Positions 40,883 through 49,253 of a stretch of DNA of 49,253 bases are shown piece by piece. Source of the DNA: JABDGC01 sp964449835 (GTDB taxonomy: Bacteria > Pseudomonadota > Gammaproteobacteria > DSM-16500); contig CAYVBZ010000006.1 of the NCBI GenBank assembly GCA_964449835.1, positions 1-49,253 of the forward strand, in the 5' to 3' direction. Position numbers and translations under genes: made by a program. Below the pieces are notes generated by a model. The model worked only from the letters and a program-made list of their open reading frames with translations, did not search any database and had not been told where the DNA came from. The stretch's first letter is position 1. Every line of letters begins with the position of its first letter.

Positions 40883-42337
40883 ATGAATTCGCCTCTGCGT
40901 CGTACTAAGATTGTATCTACTTTGGGGCCTTCCTTGGATGATCCTGAAGTATTGAAGAAAGCCATTTTGGCGGGCACTAATATTTTTCGGGCTAATTTTT
41001 CTCATGGCAGTGTGGAAACGCATGAGAAACGGATTGAAGCGGTGCGCCGCATTAGCGCGGAATGCGGGAAGATAGTGGCAATTCTTGCGGACATGCAAGG
41101 CCCGAAAATTCGGATTTCTCGATTTAAAAATCAAAAAATTATTTTGAAAGAAGGTGCTTCTTTTATTTTGGACCCTGGCTTGGATGAAAATGCTGGGACT
41201 GCAGAAAGCGTGAGCTTGGATTACAAAGAATTGCCTAAAGATGTGCAGCCTGGGGATACTTTGTTGCTCGATGATGGCCGTTTGACGCTGCAAGTGAAAA
41301 GAATTCAAGAAGACCGGATTCATTGTGACGTTATTGTTGGCGGGGAATTATCGAATAACAAAGGCATTAACCGCTTGGGCGGCGGCTTGTCCGCGGGGGC
41401 GATCACCGAAAAAGACCGGGCTGATATTATAGAAGCAGCGCGGCTGAAAGTTGATTTTCTCGCTATTTCCTTTCCTCGGAATGCGGAAGATTTGCGGGAA
41501 GCAAGAAAATTACTGAACGAGGCTGGCGGCCGGGCGAACATTGTCGCCAAAATTGAGCGAACGGAGGCCATTACCAACATCGAAGAAATTATTGAAGCGA
41601 CAGATGCCCTGATGATCGCGCGAGGCGATTTGGGTGTTGAGATGGGGGATGCAGAATTACCGGCTTTGCAAAAAAGGATTATTCATAAGGCGAGAAAATT
41701 TAATAAGCCGGTGATCACGGCCACTCAAATGTTGGAATCGATGATTTACAGCACGATTCCGACGCGAGCGGAAGTATCTGATGTCGCGAATGCCGTGCTG
41801 GATGGCACGGATGCGGTCATGCTGTCTGCGGAAACGGCTGTTGGGAAATATCCGGAAAAAGCGATTGCCGCGATGGACCGCGTTTGTTTAAGCGCAGAGA
41901 AACATTTGAGCCGCATGATTATCCGGCAACGCTCAGAGATTGTTTTTGATCAGGTGGATGAGGCGATTGCTGCGGCGGCTATTTTTACCGCGAACCATTT
42001 AAACATTAAAGCCATTATCGGCTTGACCGAATCCGGCACAACACCTTTGCTGATGTCGCGGGTGCGTTCGCATATTCCTATTTATGGTCTTAGCCGTCAT
42101 GCGGCGACCTTGCGGCGGATGACTTTGTACAAAGGGGTCCATCCCATTCTTTTTGACGCGACGAACATTGACCGGCGGGTTTTAAACCAAGCGGCCATTT
42201 CGGAGTTGGAGCAAAGAGGAATTTTGCATAAAGAAGATTTAGTGATCCTGACCAAAGGAGATTTGATTGGAATTCATGGGAAGACGAACTCGCTTAAGAT
42301 TGTGACAGTGGGGGAGATTCAGAATCATTTGAAGTGA
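40883..42337 (+). CDS. pyk: Pyruvate kinase
   Basis: This 484-residue enzyme makes ATP and pyruvate from PEP. Motifs are FRANFSHGS, ADMQGPKIRI, the catalytic lysine region IVAKIERTEAI, LMIARGDLGVEMG and ESMIYSTIPTRAEVSDVANA. The C-terminal domain is complete. GAGGAAGG precedes the ATG. Confidence 0.96.
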   Translation: MNSPLRRTKIVSTLGPSLDDPEVLKKAILAGTNIFRANFSHGSVETHEKRIEAVRRISAECGKIVAILADMQGPKIRISRFKNQKIILKEGASFILDPGLDENAGTAESVSLDYKELPKDVQPGDTLLLDDGRLTLQVKRIQEDRIHCDVIVGGELSNNKGINRLGGGLSAGAITEKDRADIIEAARLKVDFLAISFPRNAEDLREARKLLNEAGGRANIVAKIERTEAITNIEEIIEATDALMIARGDLGVEMGDAELPALQKRIIHKARKFNKPVITATQMLESMIYSTIPTRAEVSDVANAVLDGTDAVMLSAETAVGKYPEKAIAAMDRVCLSAEKHLSRMIIRQRSEIVFDQVDEAIAAAAIFTANHLNIKAIIGLTESGTTPLLMSRVRSHIPIYGLSRHAATLRRMTLYKGVHPILFDATNIDRRVLNQAAISELEQRGILHKEDLVILTKGDLIGIHGKTNSLKIVTVGEIQNHLK

Positions 42338-42362
42338 TTTTCATTATGTTGGTGATGTTGCT

Positions 42363-42396
42363 CTGTCATGGCAGCAAAAGCATGCTGGCATGACAG
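42363..42396. repeat. Dispersed hairpin downstream of pyk
   Basis: CTGTCATG-G-CAGC pairs with GCTG-G-CATGACAG across an 8-base loop (13 pairs, one mismatch). It contains the inverted form of TGTCATGCCAGCATGCTTTT shared with 26360-26391. It may act as a weak terminator for pyk. Confidence 0.7.
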
Positions 42397-42548
42397 TAGT
42401 GCGAGGAAACCCCTGCCAATTTCTCTAACCCCTTCATTTAATGAACATCTCTCTTTTTTAATTCCCGTCTATACTTCTAGTAAGGGTCTCATGATATCAA
42501 ATTGTTTCTATTAAGTTATTGGGCAACCATTTTAGCGAGCAACTAACT

Positions 42549-45500
42549 ATGCCATCCAAAGAAGAGCTGGGCGAATCTTGGAAAAAAATGCTGGATAAAT
42601 ATGAAATTGATCATGGGGGTGAAATTGAAGACCCTCAGACTTCTCGCGCAAGAGTACAGCGGATCTTAGGTGATGAAGGAATAACAAAATTATATGGAGG
42701 AGAGGAAAAACTAGCTAAACCCAAAGAAACACAAGCACGAGAGGCGTTTATAGATCGTCTCCTTGAGGTCCTAGATGATCCTGATAAAGATTACAAAGAA
42801 CTCGATAGCAATAAAGGAACAAGGGAAACCAATCCCAACGAGCATGCCGTGACGATGGAAGATTTATTAGGCAAAGATGTCCTTGATCTTTTTAAGAAAG
42901 CTGTTAAGGAAGAAGCGGAAAGTACCTTTTTCAGAGACGCTGTTTTTCTTCAGGCAACAACAAATTATCGAGGCCCCAAATGGGACGAGCGGATGGTTCT
43001 CTGGATAGGAGGCCCCTCCTCCTCAGGCAAAACCTTTTCCTCCAAATTAGTGATTAAAGAATTACAAAAAAATGGTATTCTGGCTGACCCTGACCCTGAA
43101 AAAGGCAATTTAAAACCCTGGTGCAATCTCACTTTACAAACAACTGAGTTAACTGAAGAGGAAAAAAAGAAGGCAAAAGAAACGGAAACACCGATTTTAA
43201 TTAAGAAAGGCGATCAGTTCAGCATTTATGGCTTCATGGATCCTGAATGGACGGAAACCCCTCTAAGCGACTTATCACAAGAAGATCAAGACTATCTCCA
43301 AACAGCCTTCGCTGGCGAAAACAAACCTGTGACAAAAATAGAGATGGAAAAAGAGTTGGTTGCTTTATTAAAAAAAGGCCATACGCCTGACAATCGCGTT
43401 GTGATGATTGATGGATCAATAGAACGTGAAGTAATGCAAATGCGACAATTGGTCCTGCAGGTTGCCCTTAAAAAGGGTTACCCTGGCATCAGGGACTTAG
43501 ATACATTCACTCATTACCGCATTAAAGAAGATGTGAAAGAAGCTGCTTTAACAAATTCTGATCTAAGCCTTTGCATTCAAGAAACTTTCTCGGGACTCGT
43601 GAACCCATTCCAGTCCTTTGATGTTGAGACGTTTGATATGCTCGAAGACACCAAACAAATTTTTAGTGAGGTCATCGCTGCACCTATAGATGAAATGGAT
43701 CAAGAAACGTATGAACTACGAGAGAAACGCTTTAAGGATGTCGTAAAACGTAGCGGAGATGAACGCGCATATAGCTCGAATTTCGATGAGAAACATCTGG
43801 ATCAGATGGACATAAAGATGAATAATCGAGAAATCGGCTGCGAATCGAAACGCTACAAGCAAAGAGGTTTTGATCCTGGGAAATTGGGGTCTGAAAAAGC
43901 CAGAAAAAAATATCGAGCAAAAAGTGTTGACAACATTTATGTTCCCATCATCAATGATCGTTTGTCCGTCCGTTTGAGTGATGATGGAAAAGATTGGGTC
44001 GAATGTGATGAAAAATACCAGGGGAAGGCGACCGTGATATCCGAAAGGGATTGGAAAAGATGGAAAAAATTTAAACTTAACAATTATATAGATCCCACAC
44101 TTCCTGACGACCATAAACTTCAAGGTCAAGAATCTCTTGTAAAATGGCTCGCCATTTTAGCCGAAAAAAAGCAACTCAGTCCTCCGATTATTGAAGTAAA
44201 GGCTCCTGGAAAAGTAAAAAAGCCGAAGGAGTTGATGATGTCAGAGCAAGCGCCGCAGCCGGTCGAAGTTTACGGTAAGATAGGTAAGGAGGGTCAAAAA
44301 AAAATACAACGTGCCATAAAGGGTGACGTTGGGGCAATTTCCCGCATTGGGTGCGACATCGAAATCGAAGAACCATTAACTAAGCTCGCTAGAAGAATTT
44401 GCTCTTCTAGCCATATAGAAAAACTAGTAAAAGCATTAATCGACGAAAATGGAGACCCTATTAAGAAGGCGATTGAAAAACACCCTGGTGAACCCTTCTT
44501 CAAAAAAAATGGTCAACCGGTTAATTGGCTTAAAGATTTTCTGCCTGAAGGTAAGACCCAGTCAGATTTAGAAGGCTATTACATAATAATGAGTCAACAA
44601 TCCCCGCCAATCCCAGACAATCAAATGCAAAATTGGCTAATTCAGTTTTCAGCGAAAGAAATGTTCGCAGCATCGATTAGAATGGTACTCGCCCAACACG
44701 AGAACGAACCGGTGTTTAATGAAAATGGCGAACCGGCAAACTGGCTTAATGAAATACTACCCCCGCGCTGTCGTACAGACTTTGCCATTTTTTTTAAAGA
44801 ATATTATAAAATAATGAGTGAATTAACGATAACCCCAGATGAAAAAATTCATCCTTGGTTAATTAATTTTATAGGGAAAGATAATCTGCAAGAACTTCGT
44901 GAAAACTTGAACATGGATGACAACGATCTTTTACCACACCTCCTCGGAATAGCTCGAGATGCTCTTACTCAAACCCTCATGGAGCATCAGAAGGAAGTCA
45001 ATAGCCTCATCCCATTTATGGATTTTGCATCTCCGATCATGGGTAAACACCAATTTTTTGGGCAAAGTCACAGCACAGACACCTATGAACTAGCGCAGCA
45101 ACGCATACTCGATCTAGACACAGAGCGAAAGATCCTTCATTTAATCACTGAACATAGGGAAGTTATTTTAAAAGAGTATCCTTTATCCCCTGGCTCCTTT
45201 AACTTTATTGAACTTTCAAAAGAGCTTGATCCTCATGTTAAGAAAATGAAGAACCAGAAAGAGAATAGGCTCATCAAAGAGGAGTCTATTCATTCGGAAG
45301 ATCTGCTCTCTGAAACCTTCGAGAAGACGTCTCGTATATTTTCACCCGGACAACCAGCAGCCGAGCTCGCATCAAGCAGACCACAAGCTCTAACCAACCT
45401 TAAACCCAGCAAACATGAAATCAGGCTAACACAGAACAATGATACCCAGTTAAATGCCACTGTGAAGGAACATTTAACCGCGACAGGACGTCATCTAGCC

Positions 45501-46229
45501 TCGGACTTGACGCGTCTGGATGCAAGTTTAAATGTAGGAAAAATTTTTGCTAAAGTTGCCTTTAGTTTCGTCGAGCACAACGAAACAGATGATGATGAAG
45601 AAGAGGATGACACACCCGACGACCCGTCTTTGCATTTGTTTTCATCATTAGCCAAAGCTGAAATTTTTTTTAAAAAAGCACCTACCTATTTACGCGAAAA
45701 TTTCGGATGCATTAACCGGGAAGGATTGAAAGCTTATTTAGAGGAATACAGCTTAGCCAACCGCTTAGATGATGAGTCTTTTTCCGCCTTGGTCGAGACC
45801 TTATTTCGCGCCTACAAAACCACCATGGAACAGCCGGATTCCTATACTATTAAGGGAGGCAATTTTTACGAAGCTCCTTTTGACCGGGACAATTATTTAC
45901 CCAGCGATGCCTTAATTCGTCTTGCTAAGCACCATGTGGACACCTACCTCCGCTTTTGTGGCCCAGAGAACGATACACAATTTATGATTGCCAAGGAATG
46001 CTGGGACCCCCACTATATTAAAGCAGTCATGTTGTATTGCAATAAAATGGGTTTCCCGCCGCCGCAATATCCCTTTCAGGGCCAAGGAGGATGGGAAGTA
46101 AAAGAACTTACCCTAGAAGAAAAAACGGCTTTTGAGCAGCTTTATGACCAAAAATTTAAAAAGCTTGATAAAGAGCTTGATAAAAAACTTGAGGAGCAGG
46201 AGGCCCCTCAAAGCCCGAGGCTCCACTAA
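42549..46229 (+). CDS. Giant P-loop repeat protein, candidate effector
   Basis: This 1226-residue protein has no recognised full-length family. A P-loop (GGPSSSGKT, Gly155 to Thr162) heads a kinase-like domain; VVMIDGSIEREVMQMRQLVL (about 284-303) resembles the region after the P-loop in zeta-toxin/nucleotide-kinase folds. Two tandem 70-residue repeats lie at about 641-710 and 713-783 (xPGEPFFKKNGQPVNWLKD and xENEPVFNENGEPANWLNE, each ending WLIxF). An acidic run ETDDDEEEDDTPDD follows near residue 1017. Size, charge and repeats resemble Legionella/Coxiella effectors, but secretion is inferred. ATG 42549 is preferred over TTG 42519. It overlaps ddl by four bases tail to tail. Confidence 0.75.
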   Translation: MPSKEELGESWKKMLDKYEIDHGGEIEDPQTSRARVQRILGDEGITKLYGGEEKLAKPKETQAREAFIDRLLEVLDDPDKDYKELDSNKGTRETNPNEHAVTMEDLLGKDVLDLFKKAVKEEAESTFFRDAVFLQATTNYRGPKWDERMVLWIGGPSSSGKTFSSKLVIKELQKNGILADPDPEKGNLKPWCNLTLQTTELTEEEKKKAKETETPILIKKGDQFSIYGFMDPEWTETPLSDLSQEDQDYLQTAFAGENKPVTKIEMEKELVALLKKGHTPDNRVVMIDGSIEREVMQMRQLVLQVALKKGYPGIRDLDTFTHYRIKEDVKEAALTNSDLSLCIQETFSGLVNPFQSFDVETFDMLEDTKQIFSEVIAAPIDEMDQETYELREKRFKDVVKRSGDERAYSSNFDEKHLDQMDIKMNNREIGCESKRYKQRGFDPGKLGSEKARKKYRAKSVDNIYVPIINDRLSVRLSDDGKDWVECDEKYQGKATVISERDWKRWKKFKLNNYIDPTLPDDHKLQGQESLVKWLAILAEKKQLSPPIIEVKAPGKVKKPKELMMSEQAPQPVEVYGKIGKEGQKKIQRAIKGDVGAISRIGCDIEIEEPLTKLARRICSSSHIEKLVKALIDENGDPIKKAIEKHPGEPFFKKNGQPVNWLKDFLPEGKTQSDLEGYYIIMSQQSPPIPDNQMQNWLIQFSAKEMFAASIRMVLAQHENEPVFNENGEPANWLNEILPPRCRTDFAIFFKEYYKIMSELTITPDEKIHPWLINFIGKDNLQELRENLNMDDNDLLPHLLGIARDALTQTLMEHQKEVNSLIPFMDFASPIMGKHQFFGQSHSTDTYELAQQRILDLDTERKILHLITEHREVILKEYPLSPGSFNFIELSKELDPHVKKMKNQKENRLIKEESIHSEDLLSETFEKTSRIFSPGQPAAELASSRPQALTNLKPSKHEIRLTQNNDTQLNATVKEHLTATGRHLASDLTRLDASLNVGKIFAKVAFSFVEHNETDDDEEEDDTPDDPSLHLFSSLAKAEIFFKKAPTYLRENFGCINREGLKAYLEEYSLANRLDDESFSALVETLFRAYKTTMEQPDSYTIKGGNFYEAPFDRDNYLPSDALIRLAKHHVDTYLRFCGPENDTQFMIAKECWDPHYIKAVMLYCNKMGFPPPQYPFQGQGGWEVKELTLEEKTAFEQLYDQKFKKLDKELDKKLEEQEAPQSPRLH

Positions 46230-47347
46230 GCCACATAGCTCCGTTCCAATCCCCGCTTTTCTTCGAAACGCTTGAGCGCAAGCCGCACCAAACGCGTCAG
46301 CAGTTCCGCATAGCTGAGACCTGATTCTGTGATCATGCGTGGATACATGCTGGTTGGGGTGAAGCCGGGAATGGTGTTCATTTCATTAAAATAAAGTTGC
46401 TGGGTATTGCGGTCTAAGAAGAAATCGATGCGTGCCATGCCTTCCGCGCCCAAAAGATCGAAAATGCGTTTGGACACCGTGCAAACTTGCTCGCGGACTG
46501 CTTCGGAAATTTGCGCGGGGATGATGAAGTCAGAGGCGCCTTGGGTGTACTTGGCCCTGTAAGAATAAAATTCATCGTGGGGCCGCACTTCGCCGACTTG
46601 GCTGGTAAAGGGGGCTTGGCCTTCTTCTAGGGATTCTAATAAGGCGATTTCGAGTTCGACTGCGGGGATGCCCTGCTCTACTAAAATTTTAGTGTCGTAG
46701 CTAAAAGCAAATTCGATGGCCTGGCAGAGGTCTTCTTTGCGTTTAACTTTGGTGACACCGATGCTGGAGCCTTGGTTGGCTGGTTTGACAAAAAGAGGGA
46801 AATGGAAACTTTGTAGAATTTCTTGTTCATATGTGGATGCGTTTCGGTTCCAGTCGGCGTGCTTATAAGCAAAATAAGGGACGGAAGTGAGGCCGGCATA
46901 ATTGACTAGCCGGCGGGCAACGTCTTTGTCCATGCCGACGGACGAAGCCAAAACACCGCTGCCGACATAGGGAACATCAGCAAGTTCAAGCAGGCCCTGG
47001 ATGGTGCCGTCTTCTGAGAAACTGCCGTGCATCATGGGGAAAATGACATCAAATAAGCGGTTGGCTTTGAGGGGGTGATGAATTTCGGCGAGCTGGTTTT
47101 TGGGCTCATTCAGCCAAGCGGGTGTGAAAAGCTTTTGGGCGGCGGGCTGGTCTGTCAGTTGTGGGCGTTGCGCGGGCGGCGTTTCTAAGAACCAGGTGCC
47201 GGCTTTGTCGATTTTGATGGGGATGACCTCAAAAAGAGAGGGGTCGAGATTATTCATGACATTGGCTGCGGAGGCGACAGAGACTTCGTGTTCGGTGGAA
47301 CGGCCGCCAAAGAGGACGGCAACGCGGGTTTTATCGGTTGTTTTCAT
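46226..47347 (-). CDS. ddl: D-alanine--D-alanine ligase
   Basis: This 373-residue ATP-grasp enzyme joins two D-alanines for peptidoglycan. Motifs are VLFGGRSTEHEVSVASAANV, MMHGSFSEDGTIQGLLELAD, KPANQGSSIGVTKV and NEMNTIPGFTPTSMYPRM. ATG 47347 is used; a TTG four codons upstream is open. No clear ribosome site is seen. Confidence 0.95.
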   Translation of the reverse strand: MKTTDKTRVAVLFGGRSTEHEVSVASAANVMNNLDPSLFEVIPIKIDKAGTWFLETPPAQRPQLTDQPAAQKLFTPAWLNEPKNQLAEIHHPLKANRLFDVIFPMMHGSFSEDGTIQGLLELADVPYVGSGVLASSVGMDKDVARRLVNYAGLTSVPYFAYKHADWNRNASTYEQEILQSFHFPLFVKPANQGSSIGVTKVKRKEDLCQAIEFAFSYDTKILVEQGIPAVELEIALLESLEEGQAPFTSQVGEVRPHDEFYSYRAKYTQGASDFIIPAQISEAVREQVCTVSKRIFDLLGAEGMARIDFFLDRNTQQLYFNEMNTIPGFTPTSMYPRMITESGLSYAELLTRLVRLALKRFEEKRGLERSYVA

Positions 47348-47454
47348 TTTTTTGGCCAAGGTTTTGAAATTTTAGGGGATTATAGCATTATTTAAAAAAA
47401 TGGGTAAGTATTCGGTAAACCTTCCAAGGCGTTGTTGCGCAAATTAATCAAAGG

Positions 47455-47486
47455 GTTGTCATTGCGAGCGAAGCGCGGCGATCCAG
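47455..47486. repeat. Dispersed GTTGTCATTGCGAGCG repeat half
   Basis: GTTGTCATTGCGAGCGAAGC with GCGGCGATCCAG is the left half of a palindromic element often seen in Legionellales and other proteobacteria. Its right half is missing, because an IS5-type remnant begins at 47489. This suggests the IS inserted into or beside it. Confidence 0.55.
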
Positions 47487-47488
47487 CT

Positions 47489-47755
47489 TTAAACTACGGC
47501 ATAACTCTCAGGCATGCCCAATTGAGTCATCTTGTTTAGGATTTTAGCCATAAGACTGGCTTCTGTTTTCTGATTTTCAAGCTTTCTCCCGCGGAGAGAG
47601 CTTCCTAAAATAGTTTTCAGCCGAAACATATGTGTCTCAGCAAGGGAACGCTTGTGATACCCAGAGGTTTTTTTCCACATTCCTATACTTGCGGATTTCC
47701 GAAAATCGAGAACCAATTGATTCCTTAAAAGCTGTCCTTTTGAAGGGGTTCCATA
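47489..47755 (-). pseudogene. IS5-family transposase, C-terminal remnant
   Basis: A frame reads YGTPSKGQLLRNQLVLDF, then MWKKTSGYHKRSLAETHMF and RLKTILGSSLRGRKLENQ, ending LNKMTQLGMPESYAVV. This matches the C-terminal end of IS5-group DDE transposases (RSLAETxMFRLKTI). Only about the last 90 residues remain and no start is present. The upstream part runs into the end of the small protein gene at 47767. Confidence 0.75.
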
Positions 47756-47766
47756 ATTTAAGCGTC

Positions 47767-48204
47767 TTAAAAATGGTGAACATCATGGCAGAGAGATATT
47801 TTTTTAATAATTTCTTGGTAAAGATCTCGCCTAACTGACCTATGCAACTTTATTACCCGTTGAAATACTTTTGCTGACGGGCTTGTGTTGCGCCCAGCGG
47901 CAATTTCTTGAATAATATCTTGGTGGGTGTCAGTGTAGCAAGCAATTCCCTCTAAAGTATATTCTTCTGTGGATAAAATATCTTCAATTAAAAATCGTAT
48001 AAAATTATTTTCAAGCATATTATGCTCCATTTCTTCAGTAAATTTCATCAAGATAAAATAGTCTTTGTATTTCTTTTTAAATATATCTTTTAACTCTTCA
48101 TACAGATGTAAAAATAATTCAGCTTCTAAAAATAAAAATTCTGCTTTAGTTAGTTGATATGGCATTATTCCTATTAGCTTAGATAAATACTCTGTTGCCG
48201 ACAT
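47767..48204 (-). CDS. Unknown 145-residue protein, possible HTH, right copy
   Basis: Paralogue of the protein at 4820-5254, with the same overall layout: MSATEYLSKLIGI, an acidic helix LTKAEFLFLEAELF, an amphipathic middle, then STEEYTLEGIACYTDTH and GRNTSPSAKVFQRVIKLHR. The last residues (ISLCHDVHHF) differ completely from the left copy (ITSEYLPA). They overlap the region where an IS5 remnant begins, so the C-terminal end may be changed by the insertion. It is directly downstream of the LuxR-type gene at 48332. AAGGAT is seven bases before the ATG and lies in a 12-bp stem. Confidence 0.78.
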   Translation of the reverse strand: MSATEYLSKLIGIMPYQLTKAEFLFLEAELFLHLYEELKDIFKKKYKDYFILMKFTEEMEHNMLENNFIRFLIEDILSTEEYTLEGIACYTDTHQDIIQEIAAGRNTSPSAKVFQRVIKLHRSVRRDLYQEIIKKISLCHDVHHF

Positions 48205-48210
48205 AATGTT

Positions 48211-48261
48211 ATCCTTATCAATTAATGAACTATTTATTTTGCAAACTATATTGATAAGGAT
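48211..48261 (-). promoter_or_regulatory. Perfect 12-bp stem sequestering the ribosome site
   Basis: On the minus strand ATCCTTATCAAT (48261-48250) is followed by a 27-base AT-rich loop and then ATTGATAAGGAT (48222-48211), seven bases from the ATG at 48204. The second arm holds the Shine-Dalgarno AAGGA. Folding would block translation until melted or bound, like an RNA thermometer or an antisense-like leader. The arms also read as a DNA dyad, so an operator is an alternative. Confidence 0.75.
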
Positions 48262-48279
48262 TAATATCCTATCCGTAGG

Positions 48280-48304
48280 AAATACCGATAGTATTAAATA
48301 CCGA
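48280..48304. promoter_or_regulatory. Direct repeats AAATACCGA in the pair's intergenic region
   Basis: AAATACCGA occurs at 48280-48288 and 48296-48304, 16 bases apart, in the 127-base space between the LuxR stop and the leader stem of the small gene. It could be a binding site of the LuxR protein for a promoter of the small gene. A 14-base perfect palindrome CTTCTAGCTAGAAG covers the LuxR stop (48329-48342). Confidence 0.4.
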
Positions 48305-48331
48305 GTAAAAAATTAAATGATCAACTTACTT

Positions 48332-49162
48332 CTAGCTAGAAGAAATAACATCATGGATATTTGCATCAATAAGACAATTTATTAAGTCATCTTTGTTCTT
48401 GCATTTTAATTTTTCTCTGACATGATTAAAGTGAGACTCAACGGTTCTAAAAGAAATGCCGAGCATTTTAGCTGCTTGTTTTGCAGTAGAGCCATTAAGA
48501 ATATAATAAACACATTCCGCCTCTCTCTTGGTTAAATATAGACTCTCTTCTTGATTAAGAATAAAAAATCGCTCAATATTTGTTTTATTAAAAAACTCTT
48601 CTCTTTTATTAAGATTTAAATCAATTCTATTTAATTTTCTATTCGTAATAATTTGTTTTTCAGGTAGAAAAATTTTATTTTGTTTGGCTTTTTTTAAAAG
48701 ATCATGGCCTTTGTCGTTAAAGTAAAGTATAAATCTTTTAAAAAGATCAATATTTCTTACATAAAAATTATTTATTTTTTCATTGTTCCTCGTTGAGGCA
48801 AATATATATAATGTAGTGGTTTCCTTAGTTTTAACTACAAAGCTAATGCCATTATCGATATTAAACGACTCTCTGCCTTGAGAATAAGCAGGGTCATCGG
48901 CTTTTAGTTCGGACCATAGAAAATAGCCTTTGGGCAATAAATATTCTATATCAATAATACCTGCAGTTTTATATAAGCTATTTTTGTAGAAATGATCTAT
49001 CCAAGTTGCATTATTGGTTAATAGCTCTCTCGAGCCATTATTATAAATTTTTATATAATTAAAATAAGTAATACCGATACTGTTTAAGGGGTCATGACAA
49101 ATTTGTTCAACATCGATACTGGAAATTAATGAAAAATGATTTTTTAAGTCCAAGCCATTCAT
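48332..49162 (-). CDS. LuxR-type regulator, right copy
   Basis: This 276-residue paralogue of the protein at 2823-3665 shares segments such as FNIDNGI and IDLLKRFILYF. It has an N-terminal sensory domain (LNSIGITYFNYIKIYNNGS) and a C-terminal LuxR helix-turn-helix: LTKREAECVYYILNGSTAKQ, then MLGISFRTVESHFNHVRE. ATG 49162 is preferred over TTG 49168. It is AT-rich. The IS end begins about 40 bases upstream, so its native promoter is likely gone or replaced. Confidence 0.85.
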   Translation of the reverse strand: MNGLDLKNHFSLISSIDVEQICHDPLNSIGITYFNYIKIYNNGSRELLTNNATWIDHFYKNSLYKTAGIIDIEYLLPKGYFLWSELKADDPAYSQGRESFNIDNGISFVVKTKETTTLYIFASTRNNEKINNFYVRNIDLFKRFILYFNDKGHDLLKKAKQNKIFLPEKQIITNRKLNRIDLNLNKREEFFNKTNIERFFILNQEESLYLTKREAECVYYILNGSTAKQAAKMLGISFRTVESHFNHVREKLKCKNKDDLINCLIDANIHDVISSS

Positions 49163-49202
49163 TGGCAATATTCCAAATATTAAAATTTATTCCTACATAT
49201 GA

Positions 49203-49253
49203 TGTCGCCCCGAAAAAACGGACACTCAACTAAGCAACTTTTTGCGCTTCAAA
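49203..49253 (-). mobile_element. Probable insertion sequence end, cut by window edge
   Basis: On the minus strand the frame FEAQKVA and a TAG stop is followed after 4 bases by GTGTCCGTTTTTTCGGGGCG then ACA. A short transposase tail followed by a GC-rich TGTCCG...CGACA end is the look of an IS3-type element's terminus. Only about 50 bases are visible, so the family is uncertain. Confidence 0.35.

Noticed and set aside
43716..44129. 137-residue open frame on the minus strand inside the giant P-loop gene
   Set aside because: It lies fully antisense to a long coding frame with consistent protein features and has no ribosome site.

Overview
The window looks like a chromosomal segment of a gammaproteobacterium, most likely of the order Legionellales (relatives of Coxiella, Legionella, Aquicella or Berkiella). 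This is inferred from the gene content: an rppH-ptsP-lgt-thyA cluster, rnr-rlmB, a split gcvPA/gcvPB glycine cleavage operon, a phosphatidylcholine synthase-like gene, LuxR-type regulators that resemble those common in Legionella, and two large repeat-containing proteins that look like secreted host-directed factors. No rRNA, tRNA or CRISPR array was recognised. The left edge cuts ychF. The right edge cuts what looks like the end of an insertion sequence.

Layout: (1) 1-1075, ychF. (2) 1.1-5.3 kb, an AT-rich accessory island with an intact higBA module, a decayed hicA with intact hicB, a LuxR-type regulator, a HAD phosphatase on the opposite strand, and a 144-residue protein of unknown function. 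(3) 5.3-16.9 kb, core genes: rlmB, rnr, an acyl desaturase, thyA, lgt, ptsP, rppH, a FecCD/BtuCD-type permease and ATPase, and dapB. (4) 16.8-21.1 kb, accessory: a 699-residue repeat protein, a tiny lipoprotein with a terminator, a second toxin-antitoxin module fused to a dead parA (a plasmid fossil), a CopG-like antitoxin and a small membrane protein. (5) 21.2-32.7 kb, core: a slipin, the gcvT-gcvH-gcvPA-gcvPB operon, the coaBC-dut-algC-ubiH-like operon, a heptad-repeat coiled-coil protein, radC, rpmB and rpmG. (6) 32.7-42.3 kb, envelope and glycolysis: a BacA/YddA-type ABC transporter, an OmpA-like lipoprotein, waaC, waaF, a zinc-finger protein, a sugar epimerase, phosphatidylcholine synthase, pgk and pyk. 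(7) 42.5-46.2 kb, a 1226-residue P-loop protein, then ddl. (8) 47.4-49.25 kb, a second AT-rich island with an IS5-type transposase remnant, a second copy of the unknown small protein, a second LuxR-type regulator and an IS end.

The most unusual feature is the paired family at the two ends. A LuxR-type regulator followed on the same strand by a ~145-residue protein with a possible helix-turn-helix occurs at 2.8-5.3 kb (plus strand, with a HAD gene wedged in between) and again at 47.8-49.2 kb (minus strand, directly adjacent). In both loci the leader of the small protein can fold so that its Shine-Dalgarno sequence is paired with an upstream segment, by a perfect 12-bp stem in the right copy. 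This looks like an undescribed two-gene regulatory cassette that spreads or duplicates.

Small palindromic or MITE-like elements are scattered between genes, and at several places they form the actual 3' ends of genes (rnr, ubiH-like, waaC). The ubiH-like gene also has no ATG, GTG or TTG upstream of its FAD-binding motif and may begin at an ATC codon.
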